DNA of 64,000 nucleotides, from assembly GCA_035566435.1 (NCBI GenBank), contig DATMRF010000141.1, positions 1 to 64,000 of the forward strand, written 5' to 3'. The notes below the pieces were generated by a model. That model saw only the letters and a list, made by a program, of their open reading frames with translations, searched no databases and had not been told where the DNA came from. Both the position numbers and the translations under genes were made by a program. Below, one piece after another: positions 19,064-27,049 of this stretch (position 1 is its first letter; each line of letters opens with the position of its first letter). This DNA comes from DATMRF01 sp035566435 (GTDB lineage: Bacteria > Verrucomicrobiota > Verrucomicrobiia > Limisphaerales > UBA8199).

Positions 19064-19394
19064 GGTTTCCCAAAACCGAACTCTCCCATCCTGTGCCCCA
19101 AACTGGACGCGCCCTGCCTGGCGAAGGTTCCTGGTGAGGGGAATTCATTTCGGGACCGCCCATGTGCAAAGCGCTCCGACAAGTTTTCCGAGAATGTGAC
19201 GGGCTCGTTCGGTCCTGCAACGGCCACAAAACGGGTTCAAAACGTGTTGCGTGGGGCCGGGTGGGGGTGCATGCTGGTTCTGGAAGTCCGACCGGTTGCA
19301 CAAATGCGGAACGCCCGTTCAGCGAACGGTCAGGCGCTGTGTTTGCGTTTGACTTGGATCGCTCGACGGCGATAATCGCGGTACCTAACAATTT
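19064..19394. other. Spacer upstream of the FHA gene
   Basis: About 330 bases with no convincing coding frame. The last 50 bases hold a good promoter (19,349-19,376). Confidence 0.5.
19349..19376 (+). promoter_or_regulatory. Sigma70-like promoter of the FHA gene
   Basis: TTGACT at 19349-19354 and GATAAT at 19371-19376 with a 16-base spacer, 18 bases before the ATG at 19395. The short distance to the start would give a nearly leaderless message. Confidence 0.5.
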
Positions 19395-19907
19395 ATGGCG
19401 AAACTTGTTCTCCTTAGTGCCGGAATGACCGGACGCACGCACGAGCTAAAGGCGGACAAAACCACCATCGGACGCGTCGAGGACAACGTCTTTCAAATCG
19501 CGGAACCGTCCGTTTCGAGCCATCACTGCGAGGTGCTGCTGCACGGCAATGAGATCACCGTCAAGGATCTCAATTCCACGAACGGCACTTTCATCAATGG
19601 CGAAAAGGTGTCCGAAGCGCCGCTGAAGCCGGGCCAGATTCTTCGGCTGGGCCAGATTGAAATGCGGCTGGAGGTCGACGCTGCGCCTGGCGCGCCAAAG
19701 AAGCTCGATCAAACGATGGTCATGCAGCGCGGCGTCAGCCTGACCGAACTCGAGCAAGGCGCTCGGGCGGGCGGCTTTGGCACCAAGGGCACCGGCTTTT
19801 CCAAGAAGGACAACAAGGTCAACAAGATTGTCATCATCATCTGCGCCGTTTTGGGCGCGGTGATCGTCTGCCTCCTGCTTTACGTCTTTGCCGTGGCGAG
19901 CAAGTAG
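19395..19907 (+). CDS. FHA-domain protein with C-terminal membrane anchor
   Basis: A 170-residue product. Residues about 5-95 form a forkhead-associated domain ('TIGRVEDNVFQI', 'SVSSHHCEV', 'LNSTNGTFING'), which binds phosphothreonine peptides; the residues that contact phosphate (Arg, Ser, His, Asn) are present. After a polar linker, 'VIIICAVLGAVIVCLLLYVFAV' is a single membrane helix, so the FHA domain faces the cytoplasm as a tail-anchored protein. No Ser/Thr kinase gene is nearby. Confidence 0.9.
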   Translation: MAKLVLLSAGMTGRTHELKADKTTIGRVEDNVFQIAEPSVSSHHCEVLLHGNEITVKDLNSTNGTFINGEKVSEAPLKPGQILRLGQIEMRLEVDAAPGAPKKLDQTMVMQRGVSLTELEQGARAGGFGTKGTGFSKKDNKVNKIVIIICAVLGAVIVCLLLYVFAVASK

Positions 19908-20260
19908 GAGTTGAGAATCCGAGCTTACGGGCATGGAGCGTTTTGTGCCGCCACGCGACGCCGGTGGCTAATGGTGCCCTGCGTTGTTTGCCGGGAGGTT
20001 TCAGGCCAGAGTTTCGATTAAGGTGTCAATGAGCGGTGCGGGCCGACTCGCACGTTCGAAAGCACCGGCTGGCGTCGCGGTTGGTATTCAGGGGAGCTTT
20101 TTTTGCTGCTCGCCGTTCTTGGTCCGGTTCAAACGCCGCACCGCAAAACGGAGGAGCTATACGTCTTCCTTGGTTGCTTGTTCATTTCCTCTTCCTGTTT
20201 TGTCGCTCAAGGCAAACGGTGCCACGGTTGCGGGGGATTCGAGCTGCGCTATATTGGCGG
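19908..20260. other. Spacer, no gene seen
   Basis: The frame upstream of the next gene is open from 20036, but its translation is Arg/Ser-rich and does not resemble the family. I treat it as non-coding leader. Confidence 0.5.
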
Positions 20261-21850
20261 ATGAAAGCCACCGCACCGCAATACGACGTCGCGATCGTTG
20301 GTGGTGCATTGTCGGGTGCGGCGACCGCGCTGCTGCTGCTGCGGGAACGGCCGGAACTCAAGGTGCTCATCGTGGAGAAAGCGCCCGCATTCGGCCGGCG
20401 GGTGGGCGAAGCAACGGTGGAGGTCAGCGGCTATTTCCTGTGCCGCGTGCTGGGCCTGACCCAGCACCTTAACGAGGCGCACCTGGTCAAACAGGGCATG
20501 CGTTTCTGGTTTTTTAATTCGCGCACGGCATCGCTGGCCGATTGCAGCGAAATCGGCGGCCGCTACCTTTCGCGCGTGCCGTCCTTCCAAGTGGACCGTT
20601 CGGTGCTGGATGAGGAAGTGTTGCGCCGCGCGAAGGCGGCCGGCGCGGAAGTGTGGCGGCCTGCGAGTGTCGGCAAGATCGAGTTGATGCCCGGCGGGCT
20701 CCAGACGCTGAACGTGAAATACAACGAGGAGGCGAAGCAGGTTTCGGCGCGCTGGGTAGTTGATGCTTCCGGCGTAGCGGCCTTGCTCGCACGGCAGGAA
20801 GGCTGGTGGCGGCCGAACACCGCCCATCCGACTACGGCGGTTTGGGCCCGGTGGACCGGAGTGAAGGATTGGGACGGGTTCGAGCTCACGAAGAAATATC
20901 CGGACTGGGCGATGGCGTGCCACGGCATTCGAGCGACGGCCACCAACCACCTCGTTGGGCCGGGTTGGTGGGCCTGGATCATCCCGCTCAAGGGGGGGGA
21001 CGTCAGCATCGGCGCGGTCTTCGACCAGCGCCTGGTTGATTGGCCAACGGAAGGCCCGCTGGCGCAGCGGCTGAAGGATTTTCTGGCGCAGCACCCCGTC
21101 GCGCGCGAGCTGCTGGCGGAAGCGCAAGCGCGCGAAGGCGATGTGCATTGGCGAAAAAACCTGCCGTATTGCAGCACGACCTTCGCCGGCGACGGCTTCG
21201 CGCTGGTGGGGGACGCCGCGGCATTCCTCGACCCGTTTTACAGCCCGGGCATGGATTGGATCTCCTTCACCGCGACTTCCATTTCCGAGCTGTTGCTGGC
21301 GCACTATCGCGGGGCGGAAGTGGCGCCGCTCATCGCCGAGCATAACCGGGCGTTCGCGAGGAGCTACGACCGGTGGTTCCAGGCCTTGTACCAGGACAAG
21401 TATGAATACATGGGCGAGTTTGACCTGATGCGCCTCGCGTTCCTGCTCGACCTTGGGTTTTATTATTTGGGGGTCGCGTCGCAGCCGTTCAAGCGCGGAG
21501 CCAAAGCGCTGACCGAGCCGGTATTTTCCACGCCGCCCTCAGTGCCATTCTTTTATTTCATCCGCGCGTACAACCGCCGGTTTGCCGCGATCGCTCGAGC
21601 GCGCCGCTCGCGCCAACGCTGGGGCCGGCGCAATGCCGGTCGGCGGTTCCTGTTCCGAGGCTACACTTTCGCGCCGAACAGTGCGTTGCCGATCGCCGGG
21701 GCGATCGCGGGCTGGGCCAGGCTGGAGTTGAGCGAGGGCTGGCGAAGCTGGTTCCGGAAACCGGAGGTCGGAACTCGCGAGCCAGCAGTCACCGGTCAGA
21801 CGCCAAAGCTCAGCGAGCTGCAATGTACGAGCACAAACAGAAGCCACTGA
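20261..21850 (+). CDS. FAD-dependent oxidoreductase, tryptophan-halogenase-like
   Basis: A 529-residue flavoprotein. The N-terminal Rossmann motif is 'YDVAIVGGALSGAATALLL' with 'LIVEK'; 'WVVDASGVAALLAR' and 'GDGFALVGDAAAFLDPFYSPG' complete the FAD site. 'WWAWIIPL' fits the WxWxIP motif of flavin-dependent halogenases, and 'GEATVEVSGYFL' also matches that superfamily. Whether it halogenates, hydroxylates or reduces a polyene or lipid substrate cannot be told; I do not place the halogenase catalytic Lys with certainty. The Arg-rich C-terminal 60 residues may be peripheral membrane binding. ATG 20261 starts right at the Rossmann fold. Its end overlaps the next gene by 28 bases. Confidence 0.85.
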   Translation: MKATAPQYDVAIVGGALSGAATALLLLRERPELKVLIVEKAPAFGRRVGEATVEVSGYFLCRVLGLTQHLNEAHLVKQGMRFWFFNSRTASLADCSEIGGRYLSRVPSFQVDRSVLDEEVLRRAKAAGAEVWRPASVGKIELMPGGLQTLNVKYNEEAKQVSARWVVDASGVAALLARQEGWWRPNTAHPTTAVWARWTGVKDWDGFELTKKYPDWAMACHGIRATATNHLVGPGWWAWIIPLKGGDVSIGAVFDQRLVDWPTEGPLAQRLKDFLAQHPVARELLAEAQAREGDVHWRKNLPYCSTTFAGDGFALVGDAAAFLDPFYSPGMDWISFTATSISELLLAHYRGAEVAPLIAEHNRAFARSYDRWFQALYQDKYEYMGEFDLMRLAFLLDLGFYYLGVASQPFKRGAKALTEPVFSTPPSVPFFYFIRAYNRRFAAIARARRSRQRWGRRNAGRRFLFRGYTFAPNSALPIAGAIAGWARLELSEGWRSWFRKPEVGTREPAVTGQTPKLSELQCTSTNRSH

Positions 21851-22182
21851 TCTCACGGCGGGCGTTTTTCGCACGGCTGGCCAACCACATTATGGCCGCC
21901 GCCGCCCTGATCGGAGTTTCTCTTCTGATCGGAATCGCCGGGTATCATTTTCTCGATCGCTTGAGCTGGGTGGATTCCCTGTTAAACGCCTCAATGATCC
22001 TTGGCGGAATGGGGCCGGTCGATTCGCTGCACACAACGCCCGCGAAGCTGTTTGCTTCCCTCTATGCGCTCTACGCAAGTTTTGTACTGTTGATCTCCGT
22101 CGGGATTATTATTGCTCCCGTCTTCCATCGCCTCCTTCACCGCTTCCATTTGGAACGGAAGTCTGCCGAGACGGACTCTTAA
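21823..22182 (+). CDS. Small two-helix membrane protein resembling a potassium-channel pore module without GYG
   Basis: A 119-residue protein with helices at about 22-45 and 78-104. Between them 'MILGGMGPVDSLHTTPAKLFASLYA' lines up with the pore region of two-helix K+ channels (TVGYGD.xP.T..GK.FA..YA), but the selectivity filter reads GMGP. So the overall fold may be that of an Ion_trans_2 module with a changed or lost filter. The gene overlaps the flavoprotein, so they are probably co-expressed. Function unknown. Confidence 0.6.
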   Translation: MYEHKQKPLISRRAFFARLANHIMAAAALIGVSLLIGIAGYHFLDRLSWVDSLLNASMILGGMGPVDSLHTTPAKLFASLYALYASFVLLISVGIIIAPVFHRLLHRFHLERKSAETDS

Positions 22183-22339
22183 GAGTCCGGGTGGTGGATC
22201 GTATCGAGTGCGTCATCCCCGACCTGGCGTATGCGGGCAATCTACCCATGGGTGCGCCCCGGTCGCCGTTGCAACATCCTGGAGTGCATAAAGGCTCGAT
22301 AAAAAGACTTTCTCGATTAAACTCGTGGTTGTTGATTCC

Positions 22340-23662
22340 ATGAACACTGAAGTCATCGCGAAATCCAGAAAGCAGGCCGACGGAGCGACGCTCGAGAGCG
22401 AGCAGCGCTACAAGCGGCTTTTGGATTCGGTGACTGATTACGTCTATGCGGTCATGGTCGAGGATGGCCGGGCGGTGGCGACCGTTCACGGCCCGGGCTG
22501 CGAAGCGGTGACCGGATACACCTCCGACGAGTTCGGGACCGACCAGACACTTTGGTATCGGATGATCCGCGAGGAGGATCGTCGGGAAGTCCTCGAGCAG
22601 GCCGAACGTATTCTAAGGGGCGAAGAACCGCCGCCCCTGGAGCATCGCATTGTCCACAAAAATGGCACTGAACGCTGGATACGAAACACGACGGTCCCTC
22701 GAAAGGACGCGCAGGGGCGGTTGGTCGCCTACGACGGCCTGGTTTATGACATCACCGACAGGAAGCAGGCCGAAGAACGGCTGACGCGCGCCCATGCCGA
22801 GCTCCAAGCCAACGAGGAGGCCTTGAAGCGAACACTTGAAGAGCTCAAAAGGGCGAACCAGCAGTTGAAGGAGACGCAGTTGGAGTTGATTCAGGCCGCA
22901 AGGCTAGAATCGGTGGGGGCACTCGCGGCGGGAGTCGCTCACGAAGTCAAGAATCCCTTGCAAACGATCCTTATGGGCCTGGACTATCTGGTTCCCAACT
23001 GCCCTTCCGACAACGAAAACATCGCTACGGTCTTGACGGATATGCGTGAGGCCGTCACGCGGGCCAACGCGATCATTCGGGGACTCCTCCAATTGTCCGC
23101 TCAGACCGATTTCGAGGTGAAGGCGGAGGACCTGAATGCCTCGGTCCGGCGCGCACTTCGACTGGTCAACGCGCAAGTGATCGCCTCCAAAGTCACGGTG
23201 GTCCGAAAGCTGGATCCCCATTTGCCGCGGGTGGCGGTCGATCGCGGAAAGATCGAGCAGGTGTTCATCAATCTGCTCATCAATGCCCTGCAGGCGATGT
23301 CCCCGGGGGGCGTGCTCACCATCACGACGCGCACCGCGCGGGTGGGTGAGAACGTCGCGGTGGGTGAAACGGCCTCACGCCATTTCAATCAAGGCGACCG
23401 CGTGGTGATAGCGCAAGTGCAAGACACCGGAACGGGGATAACGCCAGCAAATTTGCCGAAAGTTTTCGATCCTTTTTTTACGACCAAAGCCGCCGGGCTC
23501 GGCACCGGGTTGGGGCTTTCGGTGGTTAAGAAAATTGTGGACCTGCACGGCGGAGCCATCGATATCCAAAATGCGGCACCAGGCGGAGTCGTGGTCACCC
23601 TGGTTTTGAAGGCGGGGCCGGAGGAAACGCTTTCTTCCCCGAAGGAAGTCGGATACAAATGA
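22340..23662 (+). CDS. PAS-domain sensor histidine kinase, soluble
   Basis: A 440-residue kinase with no membrane segment. A PAS domain (about 20-145, ending 'VYDITDRKQAEE') leads through a coiled coil into a HisKA domain with the phospho-acceptor in 'GVAHEVKNPLQ' and an ATPase domain with 'NLLINALQAMS', 'DTGTGI' and 'GTGLGLSVV'. It probably senses a cytoplasmic cue. ATG 22340 is preferred over GTG 22325. Its stop overlaps the ATG of the receiver gene (ATGA), so the two form a coupled pair. Confidence 0.93.
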   Translation: MNTEVIAKSRKQADGATLESEQRYKRLLDSVTDYVYAVMVEDGRAVATVHGPGCEAVTGYTSDEFGTDQTLWYRMIREEDRREVLEQAERILRGEEPPPLEHRIVHKNGTERWIRNTTVPRKDAQGRLVAYDGLVYDITDRKQAEERLTRAHAELQANEEALKRTLEELKRANQQLKETQLELIQAARLESVGALAAGVAHEVKNPLQTILMGLDYLVPNCPSDNENIATVLTDMREAVTRANAIIRGLLQLSAQTDFEVKAEDLNASVRRALRLVNAQVIASKVTVVRKLDPHLPRVAVDRGKIEQVFINLLINALQAMSPGGVLTITTRTARVGENVAVGETASRHFNQGDRVVIAQVQDTGTGITPANLPKVFDPFFTTKAAGLGTGLGLSVVKKIVDLHGGAIDIQNAAPGGVVVTLVLKAGPEETLSSPKEVGYK

Positions 23663-24051
23663 AACCGATGAACACTGAGAAAAAACGGATCCTGGTGGTG
23701 GATGACGAAGCCAGCATCACGCGGCTGTTGAAACTGAACCTCGAACAGACGGACGATTACGTGGTCAGGGGAGAGAATGACGCCAAGGCTGCGGTTGCCG
23801 CCGCGGAGGAATTTGAGCCGGACTTAATCCTGCTGGATGTGATGATGCCGGATGTGGATGGCGGGGAGCTGGCCAGCCGCTTTCAGGCCAATCCTAAACT
23901 GAGCACCGTGCCGATCGTGTTTCTGACGGCTGCCGCCACCAAAGGAGAAGTTTACATGCGGGGCGGCAAAGTCGGTGGGCTCCCCTTCCTGGCCAAGCCG
24001 GTGGAGATCTCGGAAGTGGTTGCTTGTCTCAAACAGCAGTTGGGGAGCTAG
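23659..24051 (+). CDS. Single-domain response regulator (CheY-like)
   Basis: A 130-residue receiver with 'VVDDEASITRLLKLN', the phospho-acceptor Asp in 'LILLDVMMPDVDG', 'VFLTAA' and the Lys in 'FLAKPVE'. There is no output domain, so it must pass phosphate on or act through a partner. Overlap of four bases with the kinase gene shows the cognate pair. Confidence 0.93.
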   Translation: MKPMNTEKKRILVVDDEASITRLLKLNLEQTDDYVVRGENDAKAAVAAAEEFEPDLILLDVMMPDVDGGELASRFQANPKLSTVPIVFLTAAATKGEVYMRGGKVGGLPFLAKPVEISEVVACLKQQLGS

Positions 24052-24089
24052 CCGAAGCCGCAGCTAGTCCAGGTCGGTTGCATTTGCTC

Positions 24090-24135
24090 GCAGATTCGGA
24101 GGAAGAGAAAGAGGACGAGGACGAGAACGGTCGGA
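24090..24135. repeat. GA-rich degenerate repeat
   Basis: A purine run of the type GAGGACGAGGACGAGAACG in the spacer before the transporter gene. Similar runs occur at about 32,178-32,205 and 50,160-50,265. Confidence 0.5.
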
Positions 24136-24184
24136 GATTTCGGTTGCGTTGACAGTCGGGCTGGGGGCGTCTAGTGTGCCGGCC

Positions 24185-25462
24185 ATGTCTCGCTTGCCGT
24201 TTGAGCTGCTGCTGGCGTTGCGGTATTTGCGGCCCAAGAGGACGTTCGTCTCGGTCATCACCTTGATTTCCGTGCTCGGCGTCACACTGGGAGTCGCGGT
24301 GCTGATCATCGTGATCAGCGTCATGAGCGGGTTCGATCACGATCTGCGCCAGAAGATCATCGGCTTCAACGCCCACCTCAGAATCCAGGACCCCAACCGG
24401 GCGATGCACGATTATGAGGCGCTCATGCGCCGGGTTTCCTCGAACCCGCATGTCAAAGGGGTGGCGCCCTACGTGATGGGCCAGGTGCTCGTAGAAACCG
24501 AACCGGAAACGCAAGGCGTCCAATCGCAAGTGACGGGACCGTGGCTCCGTGGCATCGACTCCAAGCTGGAACCGAAAATCAGCACTCTCCTGACGAACAT
24601 CGTCGAAGGCACTTCCGATGTCAGCAACCGCGGCTTGCTCATCGGCACCGAGTTTGCCCGCAACATGCGGTTGCAGGTGGGCGACCGCGTTTTGATTTAC
24701 TCGCCTGAAGCGATGAAGAAATGGAGGCAGACCCGGGGCAAAGCCAACGAGGAGGCAGTGCTGCCGGACGAATTCGAGGTGCGGGGGATTTTCGATGTGG
24801 GCTACTACGAATACAATGTTTCCTTCATCGTGACCTCGTTGGAAGAGGCGCAGGAATTGTGGGTCCTGGATAAGAGCGTGCACGGGCTGTTGCTCGTGCT
24901 GGACGATCCGTACCAGGCTTCCACGGTTCAGCACGCGCTGGAGGCAACGCTTGGCCCTAACTACCGGATCACAACGTGGATGGATGAAAACTCCAGCCTG
25001 CTCGGCGCGCTGGTGGTCGAGAAGAACGTGATGTTCTACCTGCTGTTTTTCATCATGATTGTCGCCGCGCTGTGCATCCTGAGCGCGTTGATCACGTTCG
25101 TCGTTCAGAAGACGCGCGAGATTGGCATGCTCAAAGCCCTTGGCGCAACCGACCTCCAAGTGGCCGGATTATTTCTGAGCCAGAGCGGGTTTGTCGGCGT
25201 GGTCGGGGTGGCAGCCGGGTTCGGATTGGGCATGCTGCTGCTTTCCTACCGGAACGGCTTTCTGCATTTCATGAACCGCCTGACGGGCTTCGAGCTTTTT
25301 CCGGCGGCCATCTACAACTTTAACGAGTTGCCGGCGTTGATTGTGCCGCGCGACATTGTGCTCATCTGCGGCAGCGCGCTGCTCATTTGCCTGCTGGGAG
25401 GCGTGATCCCCGCCTGGCGCGCCGGCCGGCTCAAACCTGTGGAGGCGCTGAGATACGAATGA
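24185..25462 (+). CDS. LolC/LolE-type ABC transporter permease
   Basis: A 425-residue permease with the MacB/LolE layout: one membrane helix near the N-terminus ('FVSVITLISVLGVTLGVAVLIIV' region), a large periplasmic domain (about 50-280) and three C-terminal helices with 'TREIGMLKALGAT' and 'GGVIPAWRAGRLKPVEALRYE', both classic for the family. It probably extracts lipoproteins from the inner membrane for delivery to the outer membrane. ATG 24185 gives 'MSRLPFELLLALRYLRPKR', the usual N-terminus. The ATPase gene overlaps by four bases. Only one permease is present, which suggests a homodimer (LolF-like) arrangement. Confidence 0.93.
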   Translation: MSRLPFELLLALRYLRPKRTFVSVITLISVLGVTLGVAVLIIVISVMSGFDHDLRQKIIGFNAHLRIQDPNRAMHDYEALMRRVSSNPHVKGVAPYVMGQVLVETEPETQGVQSQVTGPWLRGIDSKLEPKISTLLTNIVEGTSDVSNRGLLIGTEFARNMRLQVGDRVLIYSPEAMKKWRQTRGKANEEAVLPDEFEVRGIFDVGYYEYNVSFIVTSLEEAQELWVLDKSVHGLLLVLDDPYQASTVQHALEATLGPNYRITTWMDENSSLLGALVVEKNVMFYLLFFIMIVAALCILSALITFVVQKTREIGMLKALGATDLQVAGLFLSQSGFVGVVGVAAGFGLGMLLLSYRNGFLHFMNRLTGFELFPAAIYNFNELPALIVPRDIVLICGSALLICLLGGVIPAWRAGRLKPVEALRYE

Positions 25463-26169
25463 GCGAGGTGAAAAACGAAACGCTGCTGTCGGCGCGGGGA
25501 ATCCATAAGACGTACCTGCTAGGGCACCGGACGCTCGAAGTGCTGCGCGGCGTGGATTTGGAACTGCGGCGGGGGGACTTCCTGGCCCTGCGCGGCGCGT
25601 CCGGCGCCGGCAAGAGCACTCTGCTCCACTTGTTAGGCGGGTTGGACACGCCCAGCCAAGGGGACGTCTGGCTGGGGGGCCGAAACCTGGCGACGCTCTC
25701 CTCCGTAGAGTTGGCGCGCGTGCGGAACGAAGAGGTCGGTTTCATCTTCCAGGCATATTACCTGCTGCCGGAGTTGGACGCGCTGGAAAATGTTTGCCTG
25801 CCGGCGCGCATGGCGCGGATGCCGGCGACGCTGGCGGAGGCTCGCGGCCGGGAGCTTCTCGAACACGTCGGGCTCAAAGAACGCATCGAGCACAAGCCCT
25901 ATGAGCTGTCGGGCGGCGAACAGCAGCGCGTGGCCATCGCCCGCTCGCTCATCAATGAGCCGCAGCTGATCCTGGCCGATGAGCCGACCGGCAACCTCGA
26001 TTCGCATACCGGTGAGGAAATCATCAATTTGTTGGTCTCCATCCGCGCCGACCGGCAAACCACACTGATCATGGCCACTCACGATGCCAGGGTCGCCGCG
26101 CGGGCGCCGCAGGTTATCGAGCTGGTCGATGGGCTGGTCGCCGGGAGAGACGAGAGGCGTGAAACGTGA
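25459..26169 (+). CDS. lolD: ABC transporter ATPase, LolD-like
   Basis: A 236-residue ATPase with Walker A 'GASGAGKST', Q-loop 'FIFQAYYLLPELDALENV', signature 'LSGGEQQRVAIARSL', Walker B 'LILADEPTGNLD' and the switch His in 'MATHDA'. The 'YLLPELDALENV' segment is characteristic of the LolD/MacB-type group. It starts within the stop of the permease gene (ATGA) and powers it. Confidence 0.94.
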   Translation: MSEVKNETLLSARGIHKTYLLGHRTLEVLRGVDLELRRGDFLALRGASGAGKSTLLHLLGGLDTPSQGDVWLGGRNLATLSSVELARVRNEEVGFIFQAYYLLPELDALENVCLPARMARMPATLAEARGRELLEHVGLKERIEHKPYELSGGEQQRVAIARSLINEPQLILADEPTGNLDSHTGEEIINLLVSIRADRQTTLIMATHDARVAARAPQVIELVDGLVAGRDERRET

Positions 26170-26285
26170 TGCGGGTAGCATTGTGCGTATCGCGGGTTGC
26201 GTGTTGCGTGAACCGGAGAACGACGTGCTTAGCCTCTCACGCAACGGGTTGCACGTTTTAACCTTTTAACGGTTTAACCAGCACC
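26170..26285. repeat. Leader with degenerate TTTAACG-like units
   Basis: The spacer contains GTGTTGCGTGAACC-type units and then TTTTAACCTTTTAACGG directly ahead of the methyltransferase. The last bases before the ATG (TTTTAACGGTTTA, then CCAGCACC) are almost identical to those before fabI at 63,921. Confidence 0.6.
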
Positions 26286-26894
26286 ATGAGCCGTGAGTAT
26301 TGGGAGGCCCGCTACCGAACGAAGGACATGCCCTGGGAGAAAGGCGCGCCGTCACCCGGGCTGGTGGATTTCCTGGCGGCGCACCCGGAGTTGGCGCGGG
26401 GCACGGTTTGTGTGCCGGGCTGCGGGACCGGGCACGATGTATTAACCTGGGCGCAGGCGGGGTTCCAGACCTTCGGGTTCGATATCGCTCCGAGCGCCGT
26501 TCAGCTTTCGCGCGAAAGAGCGCAGGCGGCAAAGGTGGAGGCGCAGTTTCAAATCGCGGACTTCCTCGGGACGGACCCTCCGTTTTTGTTCGACTGGATC
26601 TTCGAGCACACTTTATTCTGCGCCATTCAGCCCATCGAGCGCGACGAGTACGTGCGAGCGGTGCTGTGCTGGCTGAAACCGAACGGACAGTACCTGGCGG
26701 TGAATTACCTGATCCCCGACGAGGACGGCCCGCCGTTCGGCACGACGCGCGAGGAATTGGTGCGACGCTTCTCGCCGCATTTCAAACTGCGCGAAGAGTG
26801 GGTGCCCCGGTCCTACCCGAACCGGACCGGGTTGGAGCGAATGTTCTGGTGGAAGCCGCCGGGTAAACGAGCTGCAAACAAGGCGGCGCGTTGA
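26286..26894 (+). CDS. TPMT-family class I SAM-dependent methyltransferase
   Basis: A 202-residue methyltransferase beginning 'YWEARYRTKDMPWEKGAPS', typical of the thiopurine methyltransferase group. The SAM site is 'VCVPGCGTGHDV' with 'FGFDIAPSAVQLSRE'. 'FDWIFEHTLFCAI' is the motif IV region and 'LKPNGQYLAVNYLI' motif VI. Bacterial members methylate thiols, selenium or tellurium compounds, or halides; the substrate here is unknown. No ribosome binding site is visible, but the start is fixed by the family N-terminus. Confidence 0.9.
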   Translation: MSREYWEARYRTKDMPWEKGAPSPGLVDFLAAHPELARGTVCVPGCGTGHDVLTWAQAGFQTFGFDIAPSAVQLSRERAQAAKVEAQFQIADFLGTDPPFLFDWIFEHTLFCAIQPIERDEYVRAVLCWLKPNGQYLAVNYLIPDEDGPPFGTTREELVRRFSPHFKLREEWVPRSYPNRTGLERMFWWKPPGKRAANKAAR

Positions 26895-26984
26895 GCCAAC
26901 GCGCCCTGCCCGCTTCCGCACAGCTCCGCAACTCTCCATGCCTCCACCACTTCATCACTCCATTTCCCTACGCTTTTTGTGTTA

Positions 26985-27012
26985 TTGACCGCGAATTTCT
27001 TTGCGGTACCCT
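26985..27012 (+). promoter_or_regulatory. Possible promoter of the Gfo/Idh gene
   Basis: TTGACC at 26985-26990 and TACCCT at 27007-27012 are 16 bases apart, 37 bases before the ATG. TTGAC...GTCAA also forms an inverted repeat around it. The -10 box is weak. Confidence 0.3.
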
Positions 27013-27049
27013 TCGTCAATAGTTGTAGCGACACCGAAATATCATTTTT

